From: JABCPE02 sp963530295
Lineage (GTDB): Bacteria; Bacteroidota; Bacteroidia; Flavobacteriales; Weeksellaceae
Reading direction: 5' to 3'
Assembly: GCA_963530295.1 (NCBI GenBank)
Contig: CAUSCF010000011.1
Span: 4,286 to 68,285 of the forward strand
DNA: 64,000 bases
Under the pieces are notes generated by a model. That model was not told the DNA's origin. It ran no database searches and worked only from the letters and a program-made list of their open reading frames with translations. Below are positions 50,949 through 60,700 of this stretch, one piece after another. The first letter of the stretch is position 1, and each line of letters starts with the position of its first letter. The position numbers and the translations under genes are program-made.

Positions 50949-51353
50949 TTATTGATTTTCTGATTTATTACCTAAAATTAAAGTCACATGGTTAGATCTT
51001 TTTCTAATTCTGTAACCTCTACCTTGTGGTGCTGGTCTCAATCTTTTTAATTGTCTAGCACTATCCACATAAATCTCTTTTACAAAAAGATTTGCTGCTT
51101 CTACATCAGCGTTAGGGTTTTTCACCTGCCAGTTAGCAATTGCTGATAACAACAATTTTTCTAACTTGTTAGAAGCCTCTTTTTTAGAGTATTTTAGGAT
51201 ATATAATGCTTTATCTACATTTTCTCCACGGATGATATCAGCAACTAATCTCATTTTTCTTGGAGAAGAAGGACAATCATTTAGACATGCTTTTACCACA
51301 TCTCCATTCGCTGCTTTTCTAGCTAATGCACTGTTTTGTTTTCTTATTCCCAT
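50949..51353 (-). CDS. rplV: 50S ribosomal protein L22
   Basis: 134 residues; LNDCPSSPRKMRLVADIIRGENVDKALYIL and the beta-hairpin end YVDSARQLKRLRPAPQGRGYRIRKRSNHVTLIL, which reaches into the exit tunnel. It follows rpsS by 5 bp. Confidence 0.97.
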   Translation of the reverse strand: MGIRKQNSALARKAANGDVVKACLNDCPSSPRKMRLVADIIRGENVDKALYILKYSKKEASNKLEKLLLSAIANWQVKNPNADVEAANLFVKEIYVDSARQLKRLRPAPQGRGYRIRKRSNHVTLILGNKSENQ

Positions 51354-51358
51354 GACTA

Positions 51359-51637
51359 TTATCTGCTACCTTTATTTTTATTACCCGCGTGACCTCTGAA
51401 AGATCTTGTCGGAGAAAATTCGCCTAACTTATGACCTACCATATTTTCAGTGATATATACAGGGATAAAAGATTTCCCGTTGTGCACTGCTATAGTTTGT
51501 CCTACCATGTCTGGAGAAATCATAGATGCTCTAGACCATGTTTTAATTACTGTCTTTTTACCAGACTCTATATTTGCTTGAACCTTTTTCTCTAATGAAT
51601 GGTGAATAAAAGGTCCTTTCTTAAGTGATCTTGCCAT
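51359..51637 (-). CDS. rpsS: 30S ribosomal protein S19
   Basis: 92 residues: MARSLKKGPFIHHSLEKKVQANIESGKKTVIKTWSRASMISPDMVGQTIAVHNGKSFIPVYITENMVGHKLGEFSPTRSFRGHAG. It pairs with S13 in the head. It starts 2 bp after the rplB stop. Confidence 0.97.
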   Translation of the reverse strand: MARSLKKGPFIHHSLEKKVQANIESGKKTVIKTWSRASMISPDMVGQTIAVHNGKSFIPVYITENMVGHKLGEFSPTRSFRGHAGNKNKGSR

Positions 51638-51639
51638 AA

Positions 51640-52461
51640 TTATTTTCTTTTAGATACGATGTAACGGTTAGACACTTTGTTTTTCTTTCTAGTCTTGTAA
51701 CCTTTAGCTGGTTTACCGTTTCTAGATCTTGGGTGACCACCAGATGATCTACCTTCACCACCACCCATTGGGTGATCTACTGGGTTCATAACTACCGCTC
51801 TAGTTCTTGGTCTTCTACCCAACCATCTGCTTCTACCTGCTTTACCAGAAACTGTAAGCTGATGATCCGAGTTTGATACTGAACCTATCATTGCCATACA
51901 CTCTACCAAGATCATTCTTGATTCTCCTGAAGGCAATTTAACGATAGCGTATTTTCCATCTCTTGAAGTCAACTGTGCTGAAGAACCTGCACTTCTTGCA
52001 AGAATTGCTCCTTGTCCTGGTTTCATTTCTATACAAGAAATTACTGAACCCAAAGGAATGTTCTTCAATTTCATAGCGTTTCCTATTTCAGGAGCTACAT
52101 TTTCCCCAGAAACTACTTTTTGCCCTACTTTGATACCAGCTGGAGCTACGATATATCTCTTTTCTCCATCTGCATATTCTAGTAATGCGATAAAAGCTGT
52201 TCTGTTTGGATCATACTCTACAGTTTTTACAGTAGCATCAACATTAAATTTATTTCTTTTAAAGTCAATGATTCTGTACTTCTTTTTGTGTCCACCTCCG
52301 GTGTAACGCATGGTCATTTTACCTGTGTTGTTACGCCCACCTGATTTCTTAATACCAAAAGTCAAAGATTTCTCTGGCTTGTTGGTAGTAATTTCATCAA
52401 AATTGTTTACAATTCTGAATCTCTGTCCCGGGGTGATAGGTTTTAATTTTCTAACAGACAT
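51640..52461 (-). CDS. rplB: 50S ribosomal protein L2
   Basis: 273 residues, full length. The C-terminal signature NPVDHPMGGGEGRSSGGHPRSRNGKPAKGYKTRKK includes the conserved His near the peptidyl-transferase centre; the N-domain has RRNNTGKMTMRYTGGGHKKKYRIIDFKR. It follows rplW by 22 bp. Confidence 0.98.
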   Translation of the reverse strand: MSVRKLKPITPGQRFRIVNNFDEITTNKPEKSLTFGIKKSGGRNNTGKMTMRYTGGGHKKKYRIIDFKRNKFNVDATVKTVEYDPNRTAFIALLEYADGEKRYIVAPAGIKVGQKVVSGENVAPEIGNAMKLKNIPLGSVISCIEMKPGQGAILARSAGSSAQLTSRDGKYAIVKLPSGESRMILVECMAMIGSVSNSDHQLTVSGKAGRSRWLGRRPRTRAVVMNPVDHPMGGGEGRSSGGHPRSRNGKPAKGYKTRKKNKVSNRYIVSKRK

Positions 52462-52483
52462 TACTATTATTTATAATTAATTA

Positions 52484-52771
52484 TTAATTTGCAAAAACAT
52501 CGATAACTTCACCTGCTTGAAGCTCTATAACTGCTTTCTTCAATTTGTTAGTTTTACCAACTTGAAGACCTTTTTTAGTGTATTTCATAGAAACTTTAGG
52601 AGCATAAATCATAGTCCTAACATTTGCTACCTTTACACCATAAGCTTCTTCTACAGCATTTTTAATTTGGATTTTATTCGCTTTAGTATCCACTAAAAAA
52701 GAATACTGTCCTCTCAAATCTGTAAGATAAGTCGCTTTTTCCGAAATGATTGGTTTAATAATGATTGACAT
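52484..52771 (-). CDS. rplW: 50S ribosomal protein L23
   Basis: 95 residues, MSIIIKPIISEKATYLTDLRGQYSFLVDTKANKIQIKNAVEEAYGVKVANVRTMIYAPK. It is the docking site for trigger factor and SRP at the tunnel exit. It starts 3 bp after the rplD stop. Confidence 0.96.
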   Translation of the reverse strand: MSIIIKPIISEKATYLTDLRGQYSFLVDTKANKIQIKNAVEEAYGVKVANVRTMIYAPKVSMKYTKKGLQVGKTNKLKKAVIELQAGEVIDVFAN

Positions 52772-52774
52772 GAT

Positions 52775-53404
52775 TTATTTTCTTAAATTTTCTTGAAACT
52801 TCTCTACTGCACCTTCGAAGAATACGACCTCACCAGCATTAATTAAATCATAAGAAGAAATTTCGTTATAATTCATCACTTTTGCTTTTGGTAAGTTTCT
52901 TGAAGATAAAAATACATTCTTGTTTGCTTCGGCAAGAATAAACAATGACTTCTTACCTTCCAAACCTAAAGCATTCACTACATTAACAAAATCTTTTGTT
53001 TTAGGAGCAGAGAAATTCAACTCTTCTAAAACTTTGATAGAATCTTCTCTCATTTTTTGAGAAAGAACAGATTTTTTCGCTAATCTTTTTAATGCTTTAT
53101 TTAATTTAAATCTATAATCTCTTGGCTTAGGTCCGAAAACTCTACCTCCTCCTTTGAATACAGGCGATTTAATATCCCCGTATCTTGCAGAACCAGAACC
53201 TTTCTGTTTCTTCAATTTTTTAGTAGAAGCTGTGATTTCACTTCTTTCTTTAGACTTATGCGTACCTTGTCTTTGAGCCGCAAGATATTGTTTCACTTCT
53301 AAGTAAACCGCGTGCTGGTTAGGCTCGATACCAAAGATAGTATCATCTAACTGTACTTTTCTTCCGGTTTCTTTTCCTGATGTATTTAATACTACTAATT
53401 CCAT
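52775..53404 (-). CDS. rplD: 50S ribosomal protein L4
   Basis: 209 residues. The globular domain surrounds the tunnel-reaching loop KKLKKQKGSGSARYGDIKSPVFKGGGRVFGPKPRDYRFKLNKALKRLAKKSVLSQK. In E. coli L4 autoregulates this operon through the leader. Its first codons overlap the end of rplC by 10 bp, a strong coupling signal. Confidence 0.97.
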   Translation of the reverse strand: MELVVLNTSGKETGRKVQLDDTIFGIEPNQHAVYLEVKQYLAAQRQGTHKSKERSEITASTKKLKKQKGSGSARYGDIKSPVFKGGGRVFGPKPRDYRFKLNKALKRLAKKSVLSQKMREDSIKVLEELNFSAPKTKDFVNVVNALGLEGKKSLFILAEANKNVFLSSRNLPKAKVMNYNEISSYDLINAGEVVFFEGAVEKFQENLRK

Positions 53405-54018
53405 TTTCTGATAATTACATAAGAATTTTTAGCTCCCGGAACAGCACCTTTTACTATTAAAAGATTTTGTTCTTTATCTATTTTTAACACTTGAAGGTTT
53501 TGAACAGTAACCTGCTCACCTCCCATTCTACCAGCCATTCTCAAGCCTTTGAAAACTCTTGATGGATCTGAACCCGCACCGATAGAACCCGGAGCTCTCA
53601 ATCTATTGTGCTGTCCATGAGTCTGCTGCATTACACCACCAAAACCATGTCTTTTAACAACACCTTGAAAACCTTTACCTTTTGAAGTTCCTGTAACATC
53701 TACATACTCTCCTTCTACGAAGATATCTACATTCACTTCATCTCCTAATTTCACATCTTCGAATCCATTGTGGAATTCTACGATTTTCGCCTTAGGAGCA
53801 GAACCAGCCTTTTTGAAATGACCAGCTAATGCCTTTCCGACATTCTTTTCACTCTTGTCATCGAAACCTAATTGAATAGCTGAATAACCATCAACTTCTT
53901 CGGTTCTGACCTGTAAAACCGAGCACGGACCAGCCTGAATAACTGTACAAGGAATATTTTTTCCTTCTTCGTTAAACAAAGAGGTCATACCGATTTTCTT
54001 ACCAATAATACCTGACAT
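53395..54018 (-). CDS. rplC: 50S ribosomal protein L3
   Basis: 207 residues (MSGIIGKKIGMTSLFNEEGKNIPCTVIQAGPCSVLQVRTEEVDGY). The central extension GTSKGKGFQGVVKRHGFGGVMQQTHGQHNRLRAPGSIGAGSDPSRVFKGLRMAGRMGGEQVTVQNL contacts the peptidyl-transferase region. It is the first gene of the operon here; rpsJ, normally in front of it, is not present. A promoter and a ~100-nt structured leader precede it. Confidence 0.97.
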   Translation of the reverse strand: MSGIIGKKIGMTSLFNEEGKNIPCTVIQAGPCSVLQVRTEEVDGYSAIQLGFDDKSEKNVGKALAGHFKKAGSAPKAKIVEFHNGFEDVKLGDEVNVDIFVEGEYVDVTGTSKGKGFQGVVKRHGFGGVMQQTHGQHNRLRAPGSIGAGSDPSRVFKGLRMAGRMGGEQVTVQNLQVLKIDKEQNLLIVKGAVPGAKNSYVIIRKWN

Positions 54019-54054
54019 TGTATAATTAAAAATTTATTTAAATTATTTTCTTTA

Positions 54055-54121
54055 CACTCATATTCAGTGGTTTATATTGATTTTATTCATAAATAAACAC
54101 AATCTTCCCACTAAATAAGTG
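54055..54121 (-). promoter_or_regulatory. Structured 5' leader of the ribosomal operon
   Basis: Just after the predicted transcription start, the minus strand reads CACTTATTTAGTGG (54108-54121), which pairs with CCACTGAATATGAGTG (54055-54070). I count 14 pairs, two of them G-U, with a 2-nt bulge, around a 37-nt loop. An inner TTTATT/AATAAA hairpin may form within the loop. The position, between promoter and rplC, is where L4-type autoregulation acts in E. coli; no such binding is shown here. Confidence 0.5.
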
Positions 54122-54123
54122 TG

Positions 54124-54153
54124 CAAATTTAAGGTTTTTTTTTGAATCTACAA
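54124..54153 (-). promoter_or_regulatory. Promoter of the ribosomal operon (TTG - 19 bp - TAAATTTG)
   Basis: Minus-strand TTG at 54151-54153, a 19-bp spacer and TAAATTTG at 54124-54131. It would produce a leader of about 100 nt before the rplC ATG at 54018. Confidence 0.78.
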
Positions 54154-54193
54154 ATTGTAAGTCGTTTTTTTTCTGTATTTTATTATTTTTTTC

Positions 54194-54201
54194 TAACTTT
54201 G
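54194..54201 (+). promoter_or_regulatory. -7 element (TAACTTTG) next to the start of the lipoprotein gene
   Basis: Exact TAnnTTTG, 6 bp before the ATG at 54208; the message would have almost no leader. Confidence 0.45.
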
Positions 54202-54207
54202 AAGTCT

Positions 54208-55170
54208 ATGAAATTATTCCATGTTTTCATTTTATTTTTACTCATCAATTGTTCTAGTCCAAAGGAACATTCTTACTCTTTTTATTACTGGCGAACAGAG
54301 TGGAATTTGGACAAAAAAGAGCAAGAAAACCTGAAAAAATCTCAATCACAGACCATATACACCAGATTTTTTGATATTGATAAAAAAGAGGACAGATTCA
54401 CTACTGTTGGGAAAATTCATTTTTTGCAAAAAAGCGACCTTTCTCTTACGCCTGTGATTTTCATAACGAATCGAACTTTTTTCGGAATCAAAAAAGAAGA
54501 AATCCATTCCCTTGTGAAAAACACTCTTTCTCTTATAGAAAATATAAAAAACGAAAACAAACTCTCTCTGACTTCCGAAATACAAGTAGACTGTGACTGG
54601 ACAGAGCAAACGAGAGAAGATTATTTCCTGTTTTTAGAAGAACTAAAAAATATTTCAAAACAAAAAATCACCTGCACCCTTCGGCTCCACCAAGTGAAAG
54701 ACAAAGAAAAAACAGGATTTCCGCCCGTGGAAAAGGTTTATCTAATGTGCTACGCCACTTATTCGCCACTAGAAAACCAGCCGAAAAATTCGATTTTAGA
54801 TGTTCCCACACTCAAAAATTATCTAATGAACATTGAGGAATATCCCATAAAAATGGACATTGCCCTTCCTTTATACTCTTGGGGAATCGTGAGCAATCAT
54901 GTCGGAAAAAAGAAACTCATCAACGCGCTGACGATAAATAATTTATCTCAAAACAAAAACTTTAAGAAAATTTCTGAAACAGAATTTGAAGTATTGGAAG
55001 ATGATTTTTATTTTGGCGTGTACCTCAGCAAAGGATTTAAAATCAAAATTGAGGAAATTTCCCAAAACCAATTAGACGAAGTAAAACATTTTTTAGATAA
55101 AAAACTAGACCATTATAATATTGTATACTATCATCTGGATAGTAAATTTGTAGAAAAATATACTTTATAG
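54208..55170 (+). CDS. Lipoprotein, possibly DUF3142-like
   Basis: 320 residues from the ATG at 54208, which opens a lipoprotein signal (MKLFHVFILFLLINC); the longer frame starts inside the operon promoter. Patterns in the middle (LTSEIQVDCDWTEQTREDYFLFLEELKNI, TCTLRLHQVKDKEKTGFPPVEKVYLMCYAT, MDIALPLYSWGIV) resemble a TIM-barrel glycosidase-like fold such as DUF3142. The family call is by recall and uncertain. The next gene starts 4 bp after its stop, so the two probably form an operon for the cell envelope. Confidence 0.65.
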   Translation: MKLFHVFILFLLINCSSPKEHSYSFYYWRTEWNLDKKEQENLKKSQSQTIYTRFFDIDKKEDRFTTVGKIHFLQKSDLSLTPVIFITNRTFFGIKKEEIHSLVKNTLSLIENIKNENKLSLTSEIQVDCDWTEQTREDYFLFLEELKNISKQKITCTLRLHQVKDKEKTGFPPVEKVYLMCYATYSPLENQPKNSILDVPTLKNYLMNIEEYPIKMDIALPLYSWGIVSNHVGKKKLINALTINNLSQNKNFKKISETEFEVLEDDFYFGVYLSKGFKIKIEEISQNQLDEVKHFLDKKLDHYNIVYYHLDSKFVEKYTL

Positions 55171-55174
55171 AATT

Positions 55175-57652
55175 ATGAAAAAACTTGTTGTTTCCCTCTC
55201 GCTTTTATTTTTTGTTCATAAAGCAAACGCCTGTGTGGATGTTAATTTGGATTATGAATATTTCAACTTGTTCGCTCAGGAAATGATACATTCACCTGAA
55301 TACGAACCTTTTTTATTGGCCTATGACATGCCTTTTTACGAAACTAGAACTAAATTCCAAAGTGAAAATATAGAATCTTGGCAAAAATATTTTGACAACA
55401 AGCTCTCCTATGATGAAACTTTGGCGCTCGTACAGACTATCAGTCTAAAACATCTTCAAGACTGGTCTCATGGGAAACTCACACATGTTTTAAGCAAAAA
55501 ACTCGGCGCTCAGTTTTTTAATAAATACAAACAAGGGCTGACCTACCTCATCAAAGCCAAAGAACTGGAACCTTATATGGCGATTAACTTTGTTGCAGAT
55601 GAAGATTCGTTTTATTTCGATGTTGATGAAAATAGAAAAAATGCCACTCAGCTCAACTATTCCAAAACCATGGAAAGCCTGATGAATGCCTACAAAACAT
55701 CAACCAACAAAGAAATAAAACTTCGGTACGCTTATCAAATCGTAAGGTTCAACCATTATACAAGAAACTACCAAAAAGCTGTTCATTATTTTGAAACTTT
55801 GGTTACTCCCTTGAATTTAAAATCGCCGATTTATTATTACGCCTTACAACAAATGGCGGGCGCACAGAATGGTTTAGGAAAAAAAGAAACCGCAAACTGG
55901 AATTTCTTCAAAGTTTTCATCCACAGCAGAGATTTGAAACAGAGTTCCTATACTTCTATGAAATTCTCTAATTCGGGCGATTTCGAAGGACTGCTCAGCA
56001 AGGCTAAAACTGCCGAAGAAAAAAATATGGCGTATTTCCTTTTGGCTTACAACGGCTACAGCAATCCCGTGCCGCTGATGCAAAAAATGCTGAAAAACAA
56101 TGCCAATTCTAAAATCCTAAAAGTCCTCGCTGCCAGAGCTATCAACGAGCTGGAGAGAAGCTACCTCATGGCTTATCCTTCCTGCAAGGACAAGGATAAA
56201 TGCCAAAACAAACTTCTTCCTGTAAGAACAGAAAGCTACTACACGGAATCTACCGATTTTTCCGAAGATTTACGAAAGATAATTACTGAAATAAAGGCAA
56301 CCTCCAAAGATGTTTTCTGGGAACTCAGTGATGCCTATCTTCGTTTTCTGAATAAAGATTTCAACGGAAGCAATTTGGTTTTAAATAAGATAAAAACCAC
56401 CAATTCCGACTATATCCAGCAGATAGAAAAAATGAAAATGCTGAACGAAATCGTTTCCCAAACCAAAATAACGCCAGCATTTGAGGAAATTCTAATGAAA
56501 AAATATGGCAAAATCCTACGAGAAGAACCCAGCAAAGATGAAATCAGCTGGTACAACAGCCTCAGCACCAGAGACTTTATCATTGACATCATTGCCAACC
56601 GATATTTCGTAGAACAGCAGGACGCAAAATCATTCCTTCTAAATAACAGCATCCACGCCCTACAATATTACCCAAATCTCGCTTTGACAAAGAAAATAGA
56701 AGCTTTCTACAAAAAGCCGAACAAAACAAGCTTTGAAAAATTCATCATCGAGCGGTCTATAAAAAACATTAACGAAGAGGCTTTCTTTGAGCTAATCTAC
56801 GGCGACCACGCGATGCGTATGGCTGATTTTAAAAAGGCTAAAACTCACTACGAGAAAGCAGGAAGTTTTGAGGATATTTATATTAACAATGTCTATTATT
56901 ATGGCGATGATAAAGAGAAAGCAAAAGACTATTTCAAAGATAAATACGATGGCTACAACCATATTTCAAGCCTTGTTTTTGGGCATAATGTCTGGGAAAG
57001 TTTTGACAGTCCGCAGGAAGTATCCATGAAAGCCGAAGACCTGAGCTTCTTCCCTTTCATTAAAAAGAAAATGAACAAGTTAGAACTTGCACAAGCCCTC
57101 ATTCAACTCGAAGAAATAGGAAAAGAAAAATCCGTAAAAGGCGCGAAAGCCAACCAGCTCATCGGCAACCTACTCTACAACACCTCTGTTTTAGGGTATT
57201 TCCGTGAGCTTTTCACTTTGGATATGAACAACAGCAACAGCCCTAAATTCCACTTCCATGAACAGGCAAGCGAGAGAAAATATGATTTCTCCTACAAAAC
57301 CTTCTACGATAGTGGATTCATAGAGCCAGATAATTTTGACCTTGCTATCAGCTACTACGAAAAAGCCCTAAAACACTCTAAAAACAAAGAGCAAAAAGCC
57401 AGAATTCTTTTCCAAATGGCAAGTGCAGAGCAAGGAAAATTCTATCAATGGGAAGCTAATCAGAATTTTTATATCGACTATTCTGACCCAGATTATTCAG
57501 AAAAAGAGAAAGTTTTTGAAGCCCAGATAAGTCTGACGAAGAGAGAAAAATTCCGAACTTACTTCGCAGAGCTGAAAAAACATTACAAACGAACCCAAAC
57601 CGTAAAAGACTTACAGACAAGTTGTTTGTACTTTGCCCACTACATGAGATAG
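55175..57652 (+). CDS. Large exported helical-repeat protein of unknown function
   Basis: 825 residues with a signal peptide ending KANA, followed by Cys, so it may be cut by signal peptidase I or II. The rest is alpha-helical, with TPR-like spacing in places: NYQKAVHYFETLV, ADFKKAKTHYEKAGSFEDIYINN and FDLAISYYEKALKHSKNKEQKARILFQMASAE. I do not recognise a named family. It is coupled to the preceding lipoprotein, suggesting that the two act together in the periplasm or at the outer membrane. Confidence 0.7.
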   Translation: MKKLVVSLSLLFFVHKANACVDVNLDYEYFNLFAQEMIHSPEYEPFLLAYDMPFYETRTKFQSENIESWQKYFDNKLSYDETLALVQTISLKHLQDWSHGKLTHVLSKKLGAQFFNKYKQGLTYLIKAKELEPYMAINFVADEDSFYFDVDENRKNATQLNYSKTMESLMNAYKTSTNKEIKLRYAYQIVRFNHYTRNYQKAVHYFETLVTPLNLKSPIYYYALQQMAGAQNGLGKKETANWNFFKVFIHSRDLKQSSYTSMKFSNSGDFEGLLSKAKTAEEKNMAYFLLAYNGYSNPVPLMQKMLKNNANSKILKVLAARAINELERSYLMAYPSCKDKDKCQNKLLPVRTESYYTESTDFSEDLRKIITEIKATSKDVFWELSDAYLRFLNKDFNGSNLVLNKIKTTNSDYIQQIEKMKMLNEIVSQTKITPAFEEILMKKYGKILREEPSKDEISWYNSLSTRDFIIDIIANRYFVEQQDAKSFLLNNSIHALQYYPNLALTKKIEAFYKKPNKTSFEKFIIERSIKNINEEAFFELIYGDHAMRMADFKKAKTHYEKAGSFEDIYINNVYYYGDDKEKAKDYFKDKYDGYNHISSLVFGHNVWESFDSPQEVSMKAEDLSFFPFIKKKMNKLELAQALIQLEEIGKEKSVKGAKANQLIGNLLYNTSVLGYFRELFTLDMNNSNSPKFHFHEQASERKYDFSYKTFYDSGFIEPDNFDLAISYYEKALKHSKNKEQKARILFQMASAEQGKFYQWEANQNFYIDYSDPDYSEKEKVFEAQISLTKREKFRTYFAELKKHYKRTQTVKDLQTSCLYFAHYMR

Positions 57653-57673
57653 GATTTTTTCAGTAAATAATCT

Positions 57674-57681
57674 TACCTTTG
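57674..57681 (+). promoter_or_regulatory. -7 element (TACCTTTG) of mfd
   Basis: Exact TAnnTTTG match 67 bp before the mfd ATG; transcription would start a few bases ahead of the leader hairpin. Confidence 0.6.
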
Positions 57682-57689
57682 CACCAATA

Positions 57690-57726
57690 GAGAAACGATT
57701 TCGGAGCAATTCCGAAATCGCTTCTC
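57690..57726 (+). promoter_or_regulatory. Strong hairpin in the 5' leader of mfd
   Basis: CGATTTCGGA (57696-57705) pairs perfectly with TCCGAAATCG (57711-57720) around GCAAT. The stem extends by GAGAA/TTCTC after one A/C mismatch, giving 15 pairs. It lies between the predicted start of transcription and the ATG, and is followed by GTTATTTAATTTAT, which is too weak in T to be a standard terminator. Attenuation, mRNA stabilisation or a read-through stop for the upstream operon are all possible. Confidence 0.65.
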
Positions 57727-57748
57727 GTTATTTAATTTATACCAAAAA

Positions 57749-60700
57749 ATGAGTTTACAATCGATAGACAAATCACTATTAACCAAACTTTTAAACCAAA
57801 ATTTCGGAGAAGAGATTTTTCAAAATTGGGAAAAAACCGAGCATCTTTCCGTGAAAGGAGCAGTAGGTTCCGCCGTGAGCATTCTCGCTGCTGAGGCTTT
57901 CCTGAGTCAGCAAAAAACCATTCTGTTGATTACCGATGACAAGGAAGATTCCCACTACACGACCACCGAAATGGAGGAGCTTGTCGGCGAAGAAAATGTC
58001 CTGCACCTGCCCAACTCCTACACAGAGCCTTATCAGGAGGAACGGACTAAAAACGCCAATTTGGTTTTGAGAACGGAGGTAATTAACCAACTGAATCTCA
58101 ATAACAAACAAAAAATAATCGTAGCTCATATCTCTGCACTGAATGAAAAAGTTCTGAAAAAAGAGGATTTCAAAATGATTTCTCACCGCATCAAAACGGG
58201 CGAAAAACTGGATTTTGATTTTACGGAAGAACTGCTCAATCAGTTTCATTTTAATTTGACTGATTTTGTCTCCGAACCTGGTGAATTCGCGGTTCGAGGC
58301 GGAATTGTAGATGTTTTTTCTTATTCAAATGAAAAACCTTTCCGAATCACATTTTTCGGGAACGAAATAGAAAGCATCAAAACTTTTGACATAGAAACCC
58401 AGCTTTCTGTGGAGAAAGTAGATGAGTTTCAATTGGTTTCTAATATCAATCTTTCCACACAAGGCGAGAAAGTTCCGTTTTTTGATTTGCTGCCTTCGGA
58501 CAGCCTGATTATCATCAAAAACGCCTACTCTTGTTTGGATAAAATGGAAACTTTTTACCAAAAGGCTCAAAATCAATTTGACAAACTCAGCAAAACCATC
58601 AAACACCGAGAGCCTCACGAGCTGTTTCTTTCCAGCGAAGAGTTTTCAAGATGTTTTCAGAAATTCAGAACCATAGATTTTTCAAATAGTCCTTCATCAA
58701 AAATCATTCAACTGAACCAAACTCCACAGCCGAGTTTTCACAAGAATTTTGAACTTTTGATAGAGGATTTAATCACCAAAAAAGAACAAGGCTACGAGGT
58801 CTGGATTTCCTTTTCTTCTGAGAAACAAAAAGACAGACTGACAGAAATCATCGAGACCTTAGCGACTGAACATCAGCAGGATGCGGTCAATCATCTTTTC
58901 ACTGCGTTTCAGTCAGAGCTTCATGAGGGCTTTGTGAACAGTCGTTATAAAATCGCGGTTTATACCGACCACCAGATTTTTGACCGTTATCAAAGATTTA
59001 AAACCAAAGATTCTTTTGCCAAGTCCGAACATTTGACCTTAAAAGACCTGATGCAGCTGCAGGTTGGCGATTACATCACGCACATAGACCACGGAATCGG
59101 TAAATTCATGGGACTGGTCAAAGTAAATAACGACGGCAAAACGCAGGAATGTTTTAAACTTTCTTATAAAAACGGTGATTTGCTGTATGTAAGCATCCAC
59201 TCTCTGCACAAAATCTCAAAATACAACGGCTCGGAAGGCAAAGAAATCGCCCTTTCCAAACTGGGCTCTCCTGCTTGGAAAAACCTTAAACAAAAAACCA
59301 AAGCAAAAGTAAAACAAATAGCTTTTGACCTAATAAAACTCTACGCACAGAGAAAAACCTCCAAAGGTTTTGCCTTCTCACCAGACACCTATCTACAAGA
59401 TGAGCTGGAAGCGAGTTTCATCTACGAAGACACGCCAGACCAAGAGAAAGCGACCCATGATGTGAAAAAAGACATGGAGGCGGAAACCATTATGGACAGG
59501 CTTATCTGCGGCGATGTAGGTTTCGGAAAAACAGAGGTCGCTATTCGTGCAGCCTTCAAAGCGGCTACCGATGGCAAACAGGTGGCTGTACTGGTTCCTA
59601 CAACCATTTTGGCATTTCAACATTTTAGGAGTTTTACAGAAAGGCTGAAAGATTTCCCTATCAATGTTTCTTATCTCAATCGTTTCCGAACGGCAAAACA
59701 GAAAAAAGAAACGCTGGAAGGCTTGGAAAGCGGTAAAATAGACATCGTGATAGGAACGCATCAGCTGGTTTCGGACAAGGTGAAATTCAAGGATTTAGGG
59801 CTTTTAATCATTGATGAAGAGCATAAATTCGGAGTAAATGTAAAAGACAAACTTAAAACCTTGAAAGCCAACATAGACACGCTTACCCTGACCGCTACGC
59901 CAATCCCAAGGACACTGCAGTTTTCGCTAATGGCAGCAAGGGATTTATCCGTAATAAAAACACCGCCGCCGAACCGACAGCCTGTGGAAACCCAGCTGAT
60001 AGGCTTCGATGAGGAAACACTGAGAGATGCCATCTCCTACGAACTTCAAAGAGATGGGCAGGTGTATTTCATTAACAATAGAATTGACAATTTAAAGGAA
60101 ATCGCGGGTCTTGTCCAAAGGCTCGTGCCTGATGCCAGAATCATCACTGGACACGGACAGCTGGACGGGAAAGAGCTGGAAGAAAGAGTTTTGGACTTTA
60201 TGGATGGGAAATATGATGTCCTTATCTCTACGACCATCGTAGAAAGCGGCGTGGATGTCCCGAATGCGAATACTATTTTCATCAATGATGCGCAGAGATT
60301 CGGGATTGCTGACCTCCACCAGATGCGTGGCCGTGTGGGCAGAAGCGATAGGAAAGCCTTTTGCTATCTCATCACGCCGCCATATGATATGATAACCTCC
60401 GATGCCAGAAAACGACTGGAAGCGATAGAGCAGTTTTCGGATTTGGGAAGTGGGTTCCAGATTGCGATGAAAGACTTGGAAATCCGTGGCGCAGGAGATT
60501 TACTCGGTGCAGAGCAAAGTGGATTTATCAACGAAATGGGCTTTGAAACTTACCAAAAACTTATGCAGGAGGCTTTGGAAGAGCTTCAGGATGATGAGTC
60601 ATTTGAGGAATTATTCAATAATGAAGAAGACAGGAAAAAACTTTTCAAATCGGTAAAAGAAGTGAATATCGACACTGATTTTGAGCTGATGCTTCCTGAC

